From positions 24,206,001 to 24,270,000 of the forward strand of contig NC_092674.1 of the NCBI RefSeq assembly GCF_964355755.1: DNA of 64,000 nucleotides, in the 5' to 3' direction. Positions 49,701 through 62,121 of this stretch are shown one piece after another (positions within the stretch are counted from its first letter, which is position 1; every line of letters begins with the position of its first letter). The translations under genes were made by a program, and so were the position numbers. The notes beneath the pieces are model-generated. The model was not told the DNA's origin. It ran no database searches and was given only the letters and a program-made list of their open reading frames with translations. This stretch comes from Antedon mediterranea (taxonomy: Eukaryota > Echinodermata > Crinoidea > Comatulida > Antedonidae).

Positions 49701-52700
49701 GGTAATGATTTGTCGACAGCTATTTAAACTGAATAAATAGTTTATAGTTGTGACGACCATGGAGTAAAACGTGCGACCAATAGGACTAATAATTACCAAG
49801 GTTGACTGCCGTTTACAATTAACATATATTTATCCGGAAATGAAATCGTCCTGGGATTCTCAAAGCATGTTGTTTCCGTGGTAATACGCACGCGCGTACG
49901 AGAATTTTATGAATAAAAATGTCCGATCAATTATTTATATTAAAAAGGTTTGTAACAGGAAGCCTATATTTATAATATTTAATGCCGAAGGGAAGAGATT
50001 GTATGTTGCTATTTGTCTTATACACTAAGTCTTAACACATGAGTACAATTGTGTCTTGACAGTGGGCACGTTCCACAGAACGATCAGATATTTACGACTA
50101 CAGCTCAGAAATATTAAATTAGAAAGTACAAATAACCGTCTGTGATGGTTATATAATTATTACATGTGGCCAAATTTGGTGATCAGGTATTGGTTTAGCC
50201 GTTAATACACCGTATATTCGACAAAATACCGTAACACGTTTTAGGACCATTATCTGTAAAATCATTATTATATTAATTAATGTAGAGGGCCCTGACTGTC
50301 AGTTAACCCGGCCCACTGGGCTAAATTAGAAGGGTTACCGCACCCTTGAAATGGAAACAAAATATATCAAGCATCAGAGAAAATTTACGGAATGCTGAAT
50401 TGGTATTACTAGACTGATATTAGGCCTACACGTCACATAGAAGACATTAAGCGCTGTAACTTGCAACCCATTCGAGTAAATAGTTTGAATTTACACCCCC
50501 ATTTCCCCCACCCCCAAAAGAGAAAAAAACAGTTACCTTATTTACTCGATTCCATATGTTGTCGGTTGAAGCTGCTCTCTGTGGTGGAACTTTACTCCAA
50601 TTCAAAGTTTTCATCTTCGCTTTAGGTTTTGTTTGTGGTATGGCAGTTGCAACTGGAATTAAACTATTGACGCCGTTCATCGATGGTGGAGGTGGAATAC
50701 CTGACCCTGGAAATGGTGGTGGTGGCGGTGGCATACCGGGACACCCTGGAGGTGGGGGCGGAGGTGGCGGCGCCCCCGGGGGAGGTGGTGGTCCCCCTGG
50801 AGGTGGGGGTGGCACCGGTAAAGAACTAGGGACAACGCCCTCAACTGTAGGCACATCTGGCTTTGAATTGTTTGCATTGATATTTTGAGGTAGGTTGTTA
50901 CCCGATGAATTTGAGTTCGTGACGTCATCACTGGATTTCAGTTCTAATGTATTGAGTTCGTCTGTGTTTATTGCACTTTTTGATTCATGTGTGTCATTGT
51001 TTGAATGTCCTTCCACATCGTCCAAGACATTTAATTTATTATTTCCGTTTCTATTTCCACTACCATGTCTCCCGCGCCGATGACGACACTCTTCACAATG
51101 CGTGCTGGACGCGGGAGATTTCAAATCACGGACTGCCTTACGAAGGTCGTGTTCGCCCTGTGTAACAAGTTTTTCAGCATGTTCACGTCTGTCAAGTAAC
51201 GTGGCCCGGTGCACTAATTTTTCAATTGTAGTCCAAATGACGCCACTTATATTGTCCTTTGGTTCTATTCTAAGTAGATGCTGTAGAATTGTTAAAAATA
51301 CTGTCGATTGTGGCGTGTCAGAAACCTAAAACATAATAAATAATCGATACTATTCAATTCGATAATCGATTCTCATGCAATATTGCCTTATCATTCACAC
51401 ACACACACTCACATGGCACCATACTGCCTTTCGAGTCGAATAGAAAGTCTTTTAATCTGTTAGAGTAGGCCTATTGTTATTACAGTCTTTTCACTTTGTC
51501 AATGGTACCCTGATTAGGCCTACAACCCACGTTGTATTATTCGTGCGAAACGCAAAGCCCTGTATACTTATTCAGTAGTTAAACATGATGAAGATTTCGA
51601 CAATCGGGTCGAGGTATCACTACTAGTGATAGTTAAAATTGACAAAACTTAAACCATGCAATTATGGTTTGTAAAATTCCGGGTTTGTATTATCTGAATT
51701 TAAGACGACATAGATACGTCCAATCACATTCATTCCCGTGACTCCCTTACCATTGTCTCACTTACATAATGTTAGGGATAGTTAGGGGCCTAGAGCATTA
51801 CAATTTATTGTTGAAAAGCAATGTGGCTGGCATGGAGAAAATATATATCTCCGACCAGGGGTTACTGTAGGTTACAACAGGGTACACAAACAATTAGATT
51901 CGTATAATTGTGTGAAAATATAAGATATAACGACAAGTAGACGATTTAAAAAAAAACTGACCTGGCCGAAGACCGCATGGTAGACATCGAGGTGGCTGTT
52001 TAGATCAACCCCTGACGTACCACTTAATTGGTCTTCATCAGCTACTTTATTGTCGTCAAACACATCTAACTGAACGTTTAGTAAATCTGTTTCGTCCGAG
52101 TCCTCTCGCCTAAAAGAACAACAGAATCGATGAATCAATTAAAAATGTAGGCCTAATGGGTCATTTTCATCAATATTAAAGGGTGTGGTAGTGACAAGTT
52201 TTATATTTTTTTTTTTTAGCCAACGTAGGCCTACGGTAGGTCTACACCATAGAATACAGAAATCAACATTGATAGTGCTGCATAGGGCATGCGTTATATC
52301 CAGAACAAATACAGATAGGGAGTTAATTTGGGACAAATTTATTTTAAAATGTTGCCTATATCCTGTACCCAGATTGGCGCGTCACCAATAATGAAAAATA
52401 AGCAGGAGTGAGAATAAGGCTAAAGCATAAACAGATTCTGCACTCACTCCATATATTGTGGCAATATTACTGTACCTTTGTCTGTGCTTTTTTATTTGAT
52501 ACCCAGCATGGTACCTTTTTAATAAGATATACAAAAAGTAAACTACAAAAGTATATACAAATTTACCTACAATAAACCTCATAAATACATGTTATACAAA
52601 TAGTTGATATTTTTAGAAATGTACCATGCCAAGATGGTAGACTTACCAACTACAATTCAATTCCTTCTCGTCCACACTAAGAATGTAGTCTAAATAACAA

Positions 52701-55700
52701 CTAGTCGTCGACGTAAGGCAAAAATACGTCATAGTCACATTAACAATTTAACCATACATAAATCTTATACAAAGTGGTTAGCTATAGGTAGCATTCGTTC
52801 AGTCATCTATAGCATTAATGTTTACGGCAAATATAGCTTCCATTGGCGTGTACACAACAGACCCAGTTAGGCTTAGAATTAACTGTGAAACACCTAGGGT
52901 AAAGTGAATTCATTTGCATCGCCTTTTCATAGCAGCGTAAATAGGTGTGAACTCTCAAACAAGTAATTTATACAATACCATATTTTCTAAGTACCTATGA
53001 GCAGTGATGTTTCTTTGTTCAGGTTTAGGGGAGTGGAACTGTTGGTTCAAGCTTAAATCATTAGGACCAAAAAGTGCCTAATTAAAATAAGAATCCGTTC
53101 TTTTGTGAATCTCTAACTTTTTTGATAACCATAAGAAGTAACGGTGCACCACGTAATATTATTGATTGATTAATTGGTGTCAACATGCTATAGCAAATAT
53201 ATTGTATTTGTTTATTATATTTTTGTAAACGTTATTTATTTATTTTATTTTATTCTGGTAGGCCTATATATAAAAACAACTTGATATTGCAGTCAAGAAC
53301 TGAATTTCATCAACATTTACAAGTAAAAAGAATATTAAAATGTACATATTATCAGACGTACATAATAAAGTAACTACTGTACTACAGTAGGCCTACTGAT
53401 TTTAAAAGTGTGTAACAGATACAGGCACCCATACAGGCCTACGTTACAAAAAAAAACATTATTCCTAAGAAAACTTGTTCAAAAAATATTGACCATATAA
53501 TCAATTTAAATTCAAACAACAAGAAAAAAAACCATAATAATTAAATGGAATGTATTTGTTTAAACATTCGATTTATAGTAGATAAATTGTAGAAACTTTG
53601 TTTAAAATGTCTCTTTTCAACTCCGTAGTTTGTTATAAATAAGCGTTGGTGGCGCACTGCGTAAAACATAGAATAAAATATCGGCCTTCCATACTTTGGT
53701 AAATGACATCTAAAATATTCATTCTTTGTTGGATTGTGTTTTACTGATTTTCTGAAATGAAAATATTTACTGTAGCATTGTATTGCATGGTTATCCCAGC
53801 AATAACAAACCCACCACTAAATATTTTTACTGTGACGAAAAATTCCTACAAGAAACCAAGACCAAAGAAAAGCCTAGGGCGAATAACGTTCCAAACTTGG
53901 ACGTATGCTAGCTGTCACAGGGCCAAGGACCACGAAAGTGATAACCTATTTAACACGTGAAACATACCTAAAAACAACAAACATGGAGAAAATTATCGAC
54001 GTCTAATCGGCCTGGTGGAATTCATTAACAAGTTCAGAAATCAACAAATAAGTTAATTTCATACTTCCGTTCAAATTTAATATAAAACGACATGCTATAC
54101 TTTATTGATTATGTTTGCTATTTTGTTATCGTCCATGACTATCATAGAAACACTTTCGACTGTAATAATATTTTTATTCGTACGGACGGAATAATAGGAC
54201 ATAGGACAATGTGGAAAGAAAAGTGAGTGCAAGTCGGAAAGGGACCACGAAGAAGAGTATAATATGTCAGTCAATCGATCGATCAATCAATCAAAGTTTG
54301 AATGCACTATAGGCAAAGCATATATCTATTATTTAGAGGCATACAAACTAGACATATATATTACATTATTTGATTTCCATTATGAACGCAACGCAAGATA
54401 CTTACGCGGCGCATGCGAGTGTTTTGACCAATCACGACAACGCCAACGTTGGATTGGTCAAATTGTTGCGTTGCGTTCACGTTATGTTGTATTGAGAAAC
54501 AAGTTACAATATTGTCCATTCAAAACGCAGGCTATGTGCCACCATGGAAGAAAAAAATTATTTTTTCCTCCATGGTGCCACCCATATCGCTTGAGCAATA
54601 TCTACTGTAGAAGTCTGGCTGCCAATGATCCTTATCCCTCCATTGTGTCACTAAAAAGTTCATTAACAGAAGGTGCAGTCTGGGTGAAATTTTAGCCGAG
54701 TGGAAGGTCCTAAAACAAACTTTCGACTGGGTGTATGAATGAACCAGGCGATCCTATGCTAACCGCCTCAAGTAGGCCTACAATGTGGATTATAAAGATT
54801 ATTTATTAAGCCAAATCAAGAACTTAACAATCATTGTTCAGGTATATTCCACATAAAATAATTAATCCAACATGGCGGTCTTAATTTCTGTTATGGTATT
54901 TTGATTTGTGTATACAAAATATCATCTCTTGTCACTGAATATCATGTCCCCATTGCTCCGCAACTGACGACGACGCCAAATTGACTTGAATGTGACGACC
55001 GCAAATTTCTCATCACAACTGTCGTTAATGAGTTCTAGGCCTTGTTACTAACGAACGTATCGCGCTCGGGCTCTCCGGGTGGGAGGTCCTCGTGCGTAAT
55101 GAGTTGTTTCCTTCGGGGCTGCAAGCCAACTGATCCCTGAGAAATACATCCACCCTAATCCTTGGCTGCAGCTGTGGGGTTTACACCAATTATGATAATT
55201 TCCAAATAATATTCTTCAAGGTGAGAATATTTTTTCATAATGTCACGTAGTGTACACAAAGTAAAGTCTATTTTTATAAACAATAATTCGAAACATGTTT
55301 GAAAAATGTTTATTGTGTAGTGTTGCTTTTTCTATTCATTGTAATTTAGGCCAATTTAAATAATTTGTATTAAAATACTACAGTATTATATTTAAAGAAA
55401 CTTTGTTTTAAAATATTGTAATAAGTAAAAGGGCAATACACAGATGATATAGACTGATAACAATTTGTGGTCGAATTTCCCATTTCCATTCTTAATAATT
55501 GTTAAATCAAATAGCCTACATAGCATAATTAGGCCTAATCAGAGCAGAGGGGGAAGAATTATGCTAAACTCCTCCAAAATGGGTTAAAACGCGGCGTGTC
55601 TCTGATCGAAGGAATTACAGTAATTAACACATGCCATACATCTTTAAATAGGCCTAGCTTAAAACAATTATAAAACAAATGGATCTATTGTTATAGGCCT

Positions 55701-57388
55701 ATTTCAATTGTTAAATTAAATTCGTCGTATTTGGGTCTCAGAATTGAGGTCACAGTGTTGAACGCACGGTCACACGGCCGGTCAAGTGCGATTACATAAC
55801 AGTACGGAAACTCATGTGCGCAGCATGTGCGCAGTGGGTTCTTAGTCTCCGACTGCGCGAACATTTCCCACGAATATATTTGGATAATGCAATATATTTG
55901 TAGTCGGATATGGGTTCATTATATCAAAAATACTCAATTGGAATCGTAAAGTGGAATACGATCTTATGAAACAAGTTCCCACACGTAAAAATATTACGAC
56001 CTTTTTTAAATTCCAGACTTTCAATAGCTATAAATACATTCGTATTGTGTGTGTTGGCAAACTTGATTTAAAGTTAAATAATATATGACAATGTTGAAAG
56101 ATTGAATTAAAACGAACCTTTGAATACGGCATTTTTAAAGTTTTAATAAAGTTATTCACTTCAGCACAACAGAAACATGATTTCACTTTAAAAAGACAAA
56201 ACAAACGGTTAAATTTAATCAAAACCCCCATTGCCTGAGAGACAATGACCTTCAATCTGGTGGACTATTTTTTATTTAAATTATGATTTATTTATATTTG
56301 TGTGTTTTCGTTCCAATTGTTGGTCAAACTGATCATTAACGTACTATTATGAGACATTACAACAAACACATTTTTACATGATTTTTAAGGAAAAATTATC
56401 GCTTTTAAAGTGAATTGTGGCAATTTTTGAAAGAACATTCTGAATAATATAAAATTTAATTCTTCTTAAGTCCTACTTTTTTAACCAGGTAAGAGATAAA
56501 TTAATTTCAATCTTCCTTGTTTTTTTAACCAAAATGTTAGTAGTATTTCATTATCAGTTAATTTAGGATTCTTCCATTACTGTTGATCGATATACCTAAC
56601 TAATTACATACGGTATAATTATCACACATCCTACTTTGCTAATTGAACTGATTAGAAATAGCAAATCAATTGTATGGTCTAATGGTTACAATAAACAATG
56701 TTTGCCTAGTCGTATGGGACGCCAAATCTGCAATAAACGGTATATAATTTAGCCATGACTTATTATTTCTCCGTGCTTCCAACGTTAGACCCAATCATAC
56801 ATTTAAGGTAATTGACCTATCTTTGTATTTAGTTTTTACCTTTTATTTCTACTCTTGTACTGTATTTAGTTATTAATATTAATTTTATTTATATGTTGTC
56901 AAACATATAATATATATAGCTGTGTTCTTCTGTTCCAAAAGACTTAACCATGGAGGTATAACAAATTTTATACCTCCATGACTTAACCAATACATTATTA
57001 TTATTATTATTTTTATTATCTGACATAACTATTTAGAGAGATTAACTGTTATAAATATACTAAAATTACTTTGAGAATAATTCATCCTTCGGTACTATGA
57101 TAAGGATGATTAAAAATTACCCATCCTCTCTCTATCTCCTTCCCCGCCCCTCATACACGTTAATCAACGCCAAAAATAATATTCTTGAATTGAGGTGGTC
57201 TCTCGTGAGAAGTAAACATCCTACAAGCCCAACGTGTCATTTAATTATTGTATTTAATATTGATGATGTTATGCGTTTGACTATTAAATCCATCAACAAA
57301 TATAATAACTAAATTTATATATTGTGCAATTAATAATAAAAAAAAGCAACTTACCGAAGTTTACTAAGAACGTCCAGAAGTTTTAAAC
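37768..57388 (-). CDS. Formin of the INF2/FHDC1 group, 5' end missing
   Basis: Thirteen minus-strand exons join in one frame of about 2,020 codons: 57355-57388, 51962-52109, 50537-51325, 49345-49523, 47829-47931, 47441-47526, 47179-47279, 46849-46919, 46177-46284, 45027-45097, 43521-43641, 42905-43069 and 37768-41856. The first three give [33 protein letters not shown] and a helical segment, matching the end of the INF2 DID/FH3 region. FH1 (about 50700-50830) has five or more proline runs for profilin. FH2 runs from [11 protein letters not shown] through [39 protein letters not shown] and [18 protein letters not shown] to LAEYLCED. It should nucleate and elongate actin filaments in the cytoplasm. 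The 1,362-residue tail is one exon, basic and Ser/Thr/Pro-rich, without clear domains; FHDC1 tails bind microtubules, so that is a possible role. The first exon and most of the DID are not placed. Confidence 0.85.
42431..42613. mobile_element. Hairpin MITE, family HP1, best-preserved copy, in a formin intron
   Basis: The ends are AGCTTGGTTCCCACTAG and CTAGTGGGAACCACGCT, bordered by TTA on both sides. The stem includes AACGTAACGCAAGGACGTAA and GCGTTACGTCCTTGCGTTGC. It lies in the last formin intron. Confidence 0.75.
42765..42885. repeat. MITE fragment related to 1560-1692
   Basis: AGCATATCACTACCATATTT, GAGCACATCAC and CAGAGCTTTA match the small MITE family. It is intronic in the formin. Confidence 0.5.
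45352..45465. mobile_element. Hairpin MITE, family HP1, copy in a formin intron
   Basis: CTTGGCTTCCACCAGAAACG and CTAGTGTGGGAACCAAG are inverted ends; ACGTAAGTGATTTGACACTT and TTGCGTCTACGTAATTGAC lie between. Confidence 0.65.
48095..48297 (+). mobile_element. Putative SINE or LINE 3' end with ACCTTT tail
   Basis: The body holds AAAGCCGTTGTTCCCGTGTA, CAGTGCACGTTAAAGAACTT and ATTCGAAAAGAGTAGGG, and the end is (ACCTTT)n. The core resembles a sequence common in interspersed elements of marine invertebrates; this is recollection, not a search. It is intronic in the formin. Confidence 0.5.
51840..51858. other. Possible degenerate mini-palindrome
   Basis: GGAGAAAATATATATCTCC sits after CAT and resembles the mini-palindromes described below, but I see no clear flanking duplication. 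Confidence 0.3.
54370..54495. mobile_element. Hairpin MITE, family HP1-like
   Basis: ATGAACGCAACGCAAGATA and GTTGCGTTGCGTTCACG are inverted; GTTTTGACCAATCACGAC and GGATTGGTCAAATTG form the inner stem. Confidence 0.65.
54544..54574. mobile_element. Mini-palindrome insertion P1 (31 bases)
   Basis: ATGGAAGAAAAAAA … TTTTTTCCTCCATG forms a hairpin with one mismatch, flanked by the direct repeat GTGCCACC (54536-54543 and 54575-54582). Confidence 0.65.
56095..56260. repeat. Repeat family R1, diverged copy
   Basis: AAAGTTTTAATAAAGTTATTC, CACTTC, AAAAAGACAAAACAAACGGTT and CCATTGCCTGAGAGACAAT parallel 660-785. Confidence 0.5.
56951..56979. mobile_element. Mini-palindrome insertion P2 (29 bases)
   Basis: TGGAGGTATAA and TTATACCTCCA pair perfectly, flanked by the exact 10-base direct repeat GACTTAACCA (56941-56950 and 56980-56989). 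Confidence 0.75.
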
Positions 57389-59693
57389 CTGCAAAATCGG
57401 GATGAAGAAGAATAAGAGTCATATTAACAACCAAGGAAAAATCTCTTCATATCACAAAATAAATATTTTTAAACTCTCAACACAAATGCACCATGTGAAC
57501 GCCGCATCAAAGATCACCACTGTCCAATATTTATATCTCTGTTTAACGACCATCAGCAGCAGGCCAGCTCACTGGCTACTACGCCTTCTTCCCGTCGTAG
57601 TCTGTCTCGTTATGGTCTTATCTTTGTGTTTTTATTCCCTGGTTGTTCGGTGTGTTTTGGAGCCAGAGCCTAATTGGTGATCGGTGCTCTGCGGGAGTTT
57701 GGGCTGGCGAGCAATACGATACGAAATAAGGGCGGATAAACTTAATGACGGTAATACCCAAATGACTATAACGGTTCAGTTATTAATTTGCTGCAGTTTG
57801 GTAACAAGCAACGGTGTTTTTACAGGTTAAAGAAAGCAATTCTGTGAAGATCTTTAAGATTGCATATTTCTGGGTATAAGAAACGAAACCATTACAAAAA
57901 TAATAGACTTATTAATATTGGAATGTTGTTCAATATTGCCCTGTATTTTATTGTTTTGTTTAGATTCTTTTTAAAAATTACGAACTTGTTAAAACCGTAC
58001 CGGTAACATTATCTTAGCACCTATATTTATTATACATTGCATAAAATCAGGATTTATATCTGGCATGCCTATTATTACAAAAAACACTGTGACCTAAATA
58101 ACTGTCAAAATAATGTTTTCCACCCTCGCTGTACGCTTTCATTGTATTTTGTTTCGTCAGTGTCCAAGTTATTGTTTTGCTTTGTTGTGTTTCGTCAAAA
58201 GCATTGTTGTTTTTTCCAATTGATAAAGACCTACACACCATATTCATTAGCATAGGCCTATTTGTATTTCTTGAGCTTGATAGTAAATAGACCTAGGGAC
58301 ATAAATATTATATCGCCTATAGAAAATCATGTGTGAACACAGTCTTAGACTGTTTAGTACTATCGTCAAATTGACGGATTGCCAACTTTATCTCCGAATG
58401 ACTGTGATATTAGGCTTATGTCTTTTTAGTCGTAAATCAGAGTTAGATTAATAAACATTTTCTTTAAAAAACACCTGTTCTACAACAACGTGAGAACATG
58501 AACTTGAAGGCCTATGTACTATAGTAGAAAAAATAAACGTATAGAAATATTTATTGACTGAGGATAGACCTGTTTTGTGAATGAAATACTGGCGTCTTCG
58601 TTTGGCGAATTTAGGCATATGTCGGAGACACCCCTTTCCCTATTCTGGATTCGCCTCAGATTTATATAGGCACACTAGTCGATAACGTACTTCGGTTGTA
58701 AGCGAAAAACATTGTTATTTTCCTGTCTGTTTTGACCTTACCGTAGCCTATAGTTTATATTTAAAATGGGAAAACTCACGGAAAGAAAAGCAAATTCATC
58801 GTACCTGAAGCTGTCTTATGCATGTCCGAAGTGTGGTGTCATGGCCTAGCGATACTTCAACTACCCTATGGTGTTCACATCAGAGCTATACTTTTACTAA
58901 TATGATACGTTTACCTTTAACAAAGACTTAGTAATAACTTAATAAGCAAACATGGTTGACCTAAACATAACCCATAAATTCCCTCGTAAATTGTGTTATT
59001 ATATTCGTTTATTGTTGTAAACAAAGGCTAATATTTCAATACTTTTGTTTAGACCCGTTAAATATATTATTACTACGTTACAATTGGATAATAGTTATGT
59101 AAATACACTCATTGTCCAATCATTTTGCAATAAACAATAAAGTTTAATTCGCTTAGTGGAAATAACTATTGTTCACGGCACAGATTTATTAATTTGTCAA
59201 GAAGTAGCCCTGTCTCTATCCCCTCAAGAGTGAAACAATAATCATGTACTTCCAGACAAACCGCTTTGATTGTTTGTTCTTTTTGATGGCCACTTGTTTT
59301 TATTAAATAGGTGAGAATATTTACAAATTCGCAACAGTTGTTGCAAGAAATAAGCCGGTAAAAGAAATAATTTCATGGATTTCTTAACATTTGAACGACA
59401 ACAAGCAATGACCTCTTGGGTGTCTGTAAGGTCAGTGAATATAGCACATCGTTGAAATTTTGATAATTGTTCGGAATGTGTTAATTTAGACCTATTTGAC
59501 ACTGATTGTTGTGAATGGTTAGTATTACGTTGGGATGTACTATCCTTTTATTTGAACGTAATTCACCCCAGACTAAACCAGTATAATGTTTTTAGATTTT
59601 TTTGATTTCCAGGCAAACTTCTATCTGTTGATTTAATTTTTTTTTAAACTTGAAATTGACCTCTAGTCTAGGTCTACCAAGTGAATGATTGAT
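57389..59693. other. Region upstream of the first placed formin exon
   Basis: AT-rich, no confident gene. Formin DID exons are expected upstream of 57388 but I could place only one weak candidate at 58805-58860. Confidence 0.5.
58805..58860 (-). CDS. Candidate upstream formin exon (weak)
   Basis: The minus strand reads VEVSLGHDTTLRTCIRQLQ followed by a GTACGA donor. CIRLLQ-type sequence occurs at the start of the INF2 DID, so this could be an N-terminal exon. The roughly 190 residues that should lie between it and 57388 were not found, so it may be chance. Confidence 0.3.
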
Positions 59694-60555
59694 AAACTTT
59701 ATTGTTTTGTTGAGCCAAATGCAATTGTTCGTACCTTTAAATACCTAACTAACATTATACATTAAATATATCTTGCAGTGTTTTGGTTTGTAGCAAAAAC
59801 TATAGTATAGAGTCCTATTATTGAAATCTCATTTACCGTCTGGCCTAGTTCAGTTTCTGCGAAATGCTTTGAACGCGTAAGTCAAAATGGGGTCGCCTTA
59901 TAAGGTCAAAACTTTATTGTTTTGTTGAGCCAAATGCAATTGTTCGTACCTTTAAATACCTAACTAACATTATACATTAAATATATCTTGCAGTGTTTTG
60001 GTTTGTAGCAAAAACTATAGTATAGAGTCCTATTATTGAAATCTCATTTACCGTCTGGCCTAGTTCAGTTTCTGCGAAATGCTTTGAACGCGTAAGTCAA
60101 AATGGGGTCGCCTTATAAGGTCAAAACTTTATTGTTTTGTTGAGCCAAATGCAATTGTTCGTACCTTTAAATACCTAACTAACATTATACATTAAATATA
60201 TCTTGCAGTGTTTTGGTTTGTAGCAAAAACTATAGTATAGAGTCCTATTATTGAAATCTCATTTACCGTCTGGCCTAGTTCAGTTTCTGCGAAATGCTTT
60301 GAACGCGTAAGTCAAAATGGGGTCGCCTTATAAGGTCAAAACTTTATTGTTTTGTTGAGCCAAATGCAATTGTTCGTACCTTTAAATACCTAACTAACAT
60401 TATACATTAAATATATCTTGCAGTGTTTTGGTTTGTAGCAAAAACTATAGTATAGAGTCCTATTATTGAAATCTCATTTACCGTCTGGCCTAGTTCAGTT
60501 TCTGCGAAATGCTTTGAACGCGAAAGTCAAAATGGGGTCGCCTTATAAGGTCAAA
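59694..60555. repeat. Four tandem copies of a 215-base repeat
   Basis: The phrase AAACTTTATTGTTTTGTTGA recurs at exact 215-base spacing four times, ending with GGTCGCCTTATAAGGTCAAA. The copies look identical except GAACGCGTAAG versus GAACGCGAAAG in the last. I see no open frame through it. Confidence 0.95.
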
Positions 60556-62104
60556 GTCAGCGTGAATGGACGACTGGTGACAGCAGCCTATCAACATTGT
60601 CATCAATCATTGTCGTCAATATGTTTGTGTCGTTAAGTTCCATAATTCATTGTTAATTAGACCGCAGCTCATTGTCAATTATGGCAAAGCAAACTACAAG
60701 GAGATAGAGAGTGTGAAAAGTGGAAATCGCTTCTTGTTGACACTTTCTTAAACATGGCTAAACAGCGATAATTTGTTGACCTTTCTGATCTATTTTTAAA
60801 TGTTTTGTGATATACTGATTTTATTTATGGCATAAATATAGAAGAAAGCGTAGTACACTATACGGTTTTGTTTTAAGGGATCTCATTTTAAATTAAAATC
60901 CAATTCTCAAACACTTTAAAAAAAATTAATAACTAAACCAACCTATAAAAGTACCGAAATCATTAAAACAACACTAAATTAAAAGTAAATTGATCAATAC
61001 TGCCGAAACCCAACTAATTGGACACGCCATATTTGGAAAATTATAAGTTTTAACTCTATGTTTAAAATATCTCTTTTTGACAAGTTAAAATTTGTTATAA
61101 GCAAGCAATGAAAAAAAAAGTGCATAAACAGTTAACGAGGATATAATGTCAGCAGTCCTAACAATAACTTTGTCTCGTATTATGATTATATTATTATTAT
61201 TATTATTCTACGTATAAACACTCACTGTGGTACCCAGCTAACTTTGTAGTTCAATGACTCTGTTTTCATAGCAAGTCGATCCTGAATTTGTAATATCGAG
61301 CCAAATCAACAATGGAAAGAAAATGTATCGAAAATGGAACGTGTGCAAAATTGCGCAAAATTTAATTCAGAAACGTCAACATAAATAGTCTAATACAAGA
61401 AAACATTCCACGGCAGTTTGATTAATTTCTTAATTGTTTTCATTACCAATCGATGCGGTAGTTTACCGATTTCAACCGGACATTTCCAACTTGAACAATT
61501 TTCAAAACCGTACAAAAGTTTTCAATTGATTTGCGTATAATAACTTCGATTTCAAAGGCGTTTCGTTCCATTAGCGCATTGACGCGAATTGGCGTGGTTA
61601 GATTTACGGGGCTAGATAATCGTGCGGTGTCTTTAAACTCGTGATATTATCTCTGAAGTCAGTTATGCAAGTTTAAATCATTTACGTGCGAACAACTTCA
61701 CAGATTTCTTCAGTCATATAGTGCATATCTTTTGTGTCTGTATTGTACAGGTAGTGTCACCAATATCTATCAATTCTATGGCGAATACATCACCTTTCTC
61801 ACCTTACAAGACTGTAAACAATCAACAAGTAATTGATCATAATATTATATAAAAACGTACTTTTACCAGATATTATTCGGTTAACTGGTTTTGTGAACAT
61901 TGAACTTTTGTTAAAAAACGTTGGTACGTCAAACTAACGAGATTTGGTAATCTCTTTATCAAAAGTTTTTTTTGCAAAAGTGTTGTAATCACTGCTTCTG
62001 CTTCTCAATCTTTTGATAAACATGTAGGGCCTCCAGTAAATGTTAAATTAATACTTTTTGAATTTAAAATATGATCCTCAACATCATAATGATTGTAATA
62101 CCAC

Positions 62105-62121
62105 GGAGCTATAGCTCCATG
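62105..62121. mobile_element. Mini-palindrome insertion P3 (17 bases)
   Basis: GGAGCTATAGCTCC is a perfect palindrome followed by ATG, flanked by the exact 10-base direct repeat GTAATACCAC (62095-62104 and 62122-62131). Confidence 0.7.

Larger units (their letters stand above)
52110..57354. other. Large formin intron
   Basis: This intron separates the two DID-coding exons. It holds an HP1 copy, two mini-palindromes and an R1-like repeat. A GC-richer patch at about 54930-55170 has no frame I recognise. Confidence 0.5.

Noticed and set aside
49755-49785. CCATGGAGTAAAACG flanked by GACGACCA and GCGACCA as a mini-palindrome
   Set aside because: There is no second arm, and the flanks match only with a gap.
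50556-50888. Glycine-rich plus-strand open frame
   Set aside because: It is the reverse complement of the proline runs in the formin FH1 region.
54264-54695. 143-residue open frame
   Set aside because: It spans an HP1 hairpin and a mini-palindrome insertion, so it is not a gene.
57097-57680. Plus-strand open frames as a gene upstream of the formin
   Set aside because: No recognisable domain, and they overlap the antisense of a formin exon boundary region.
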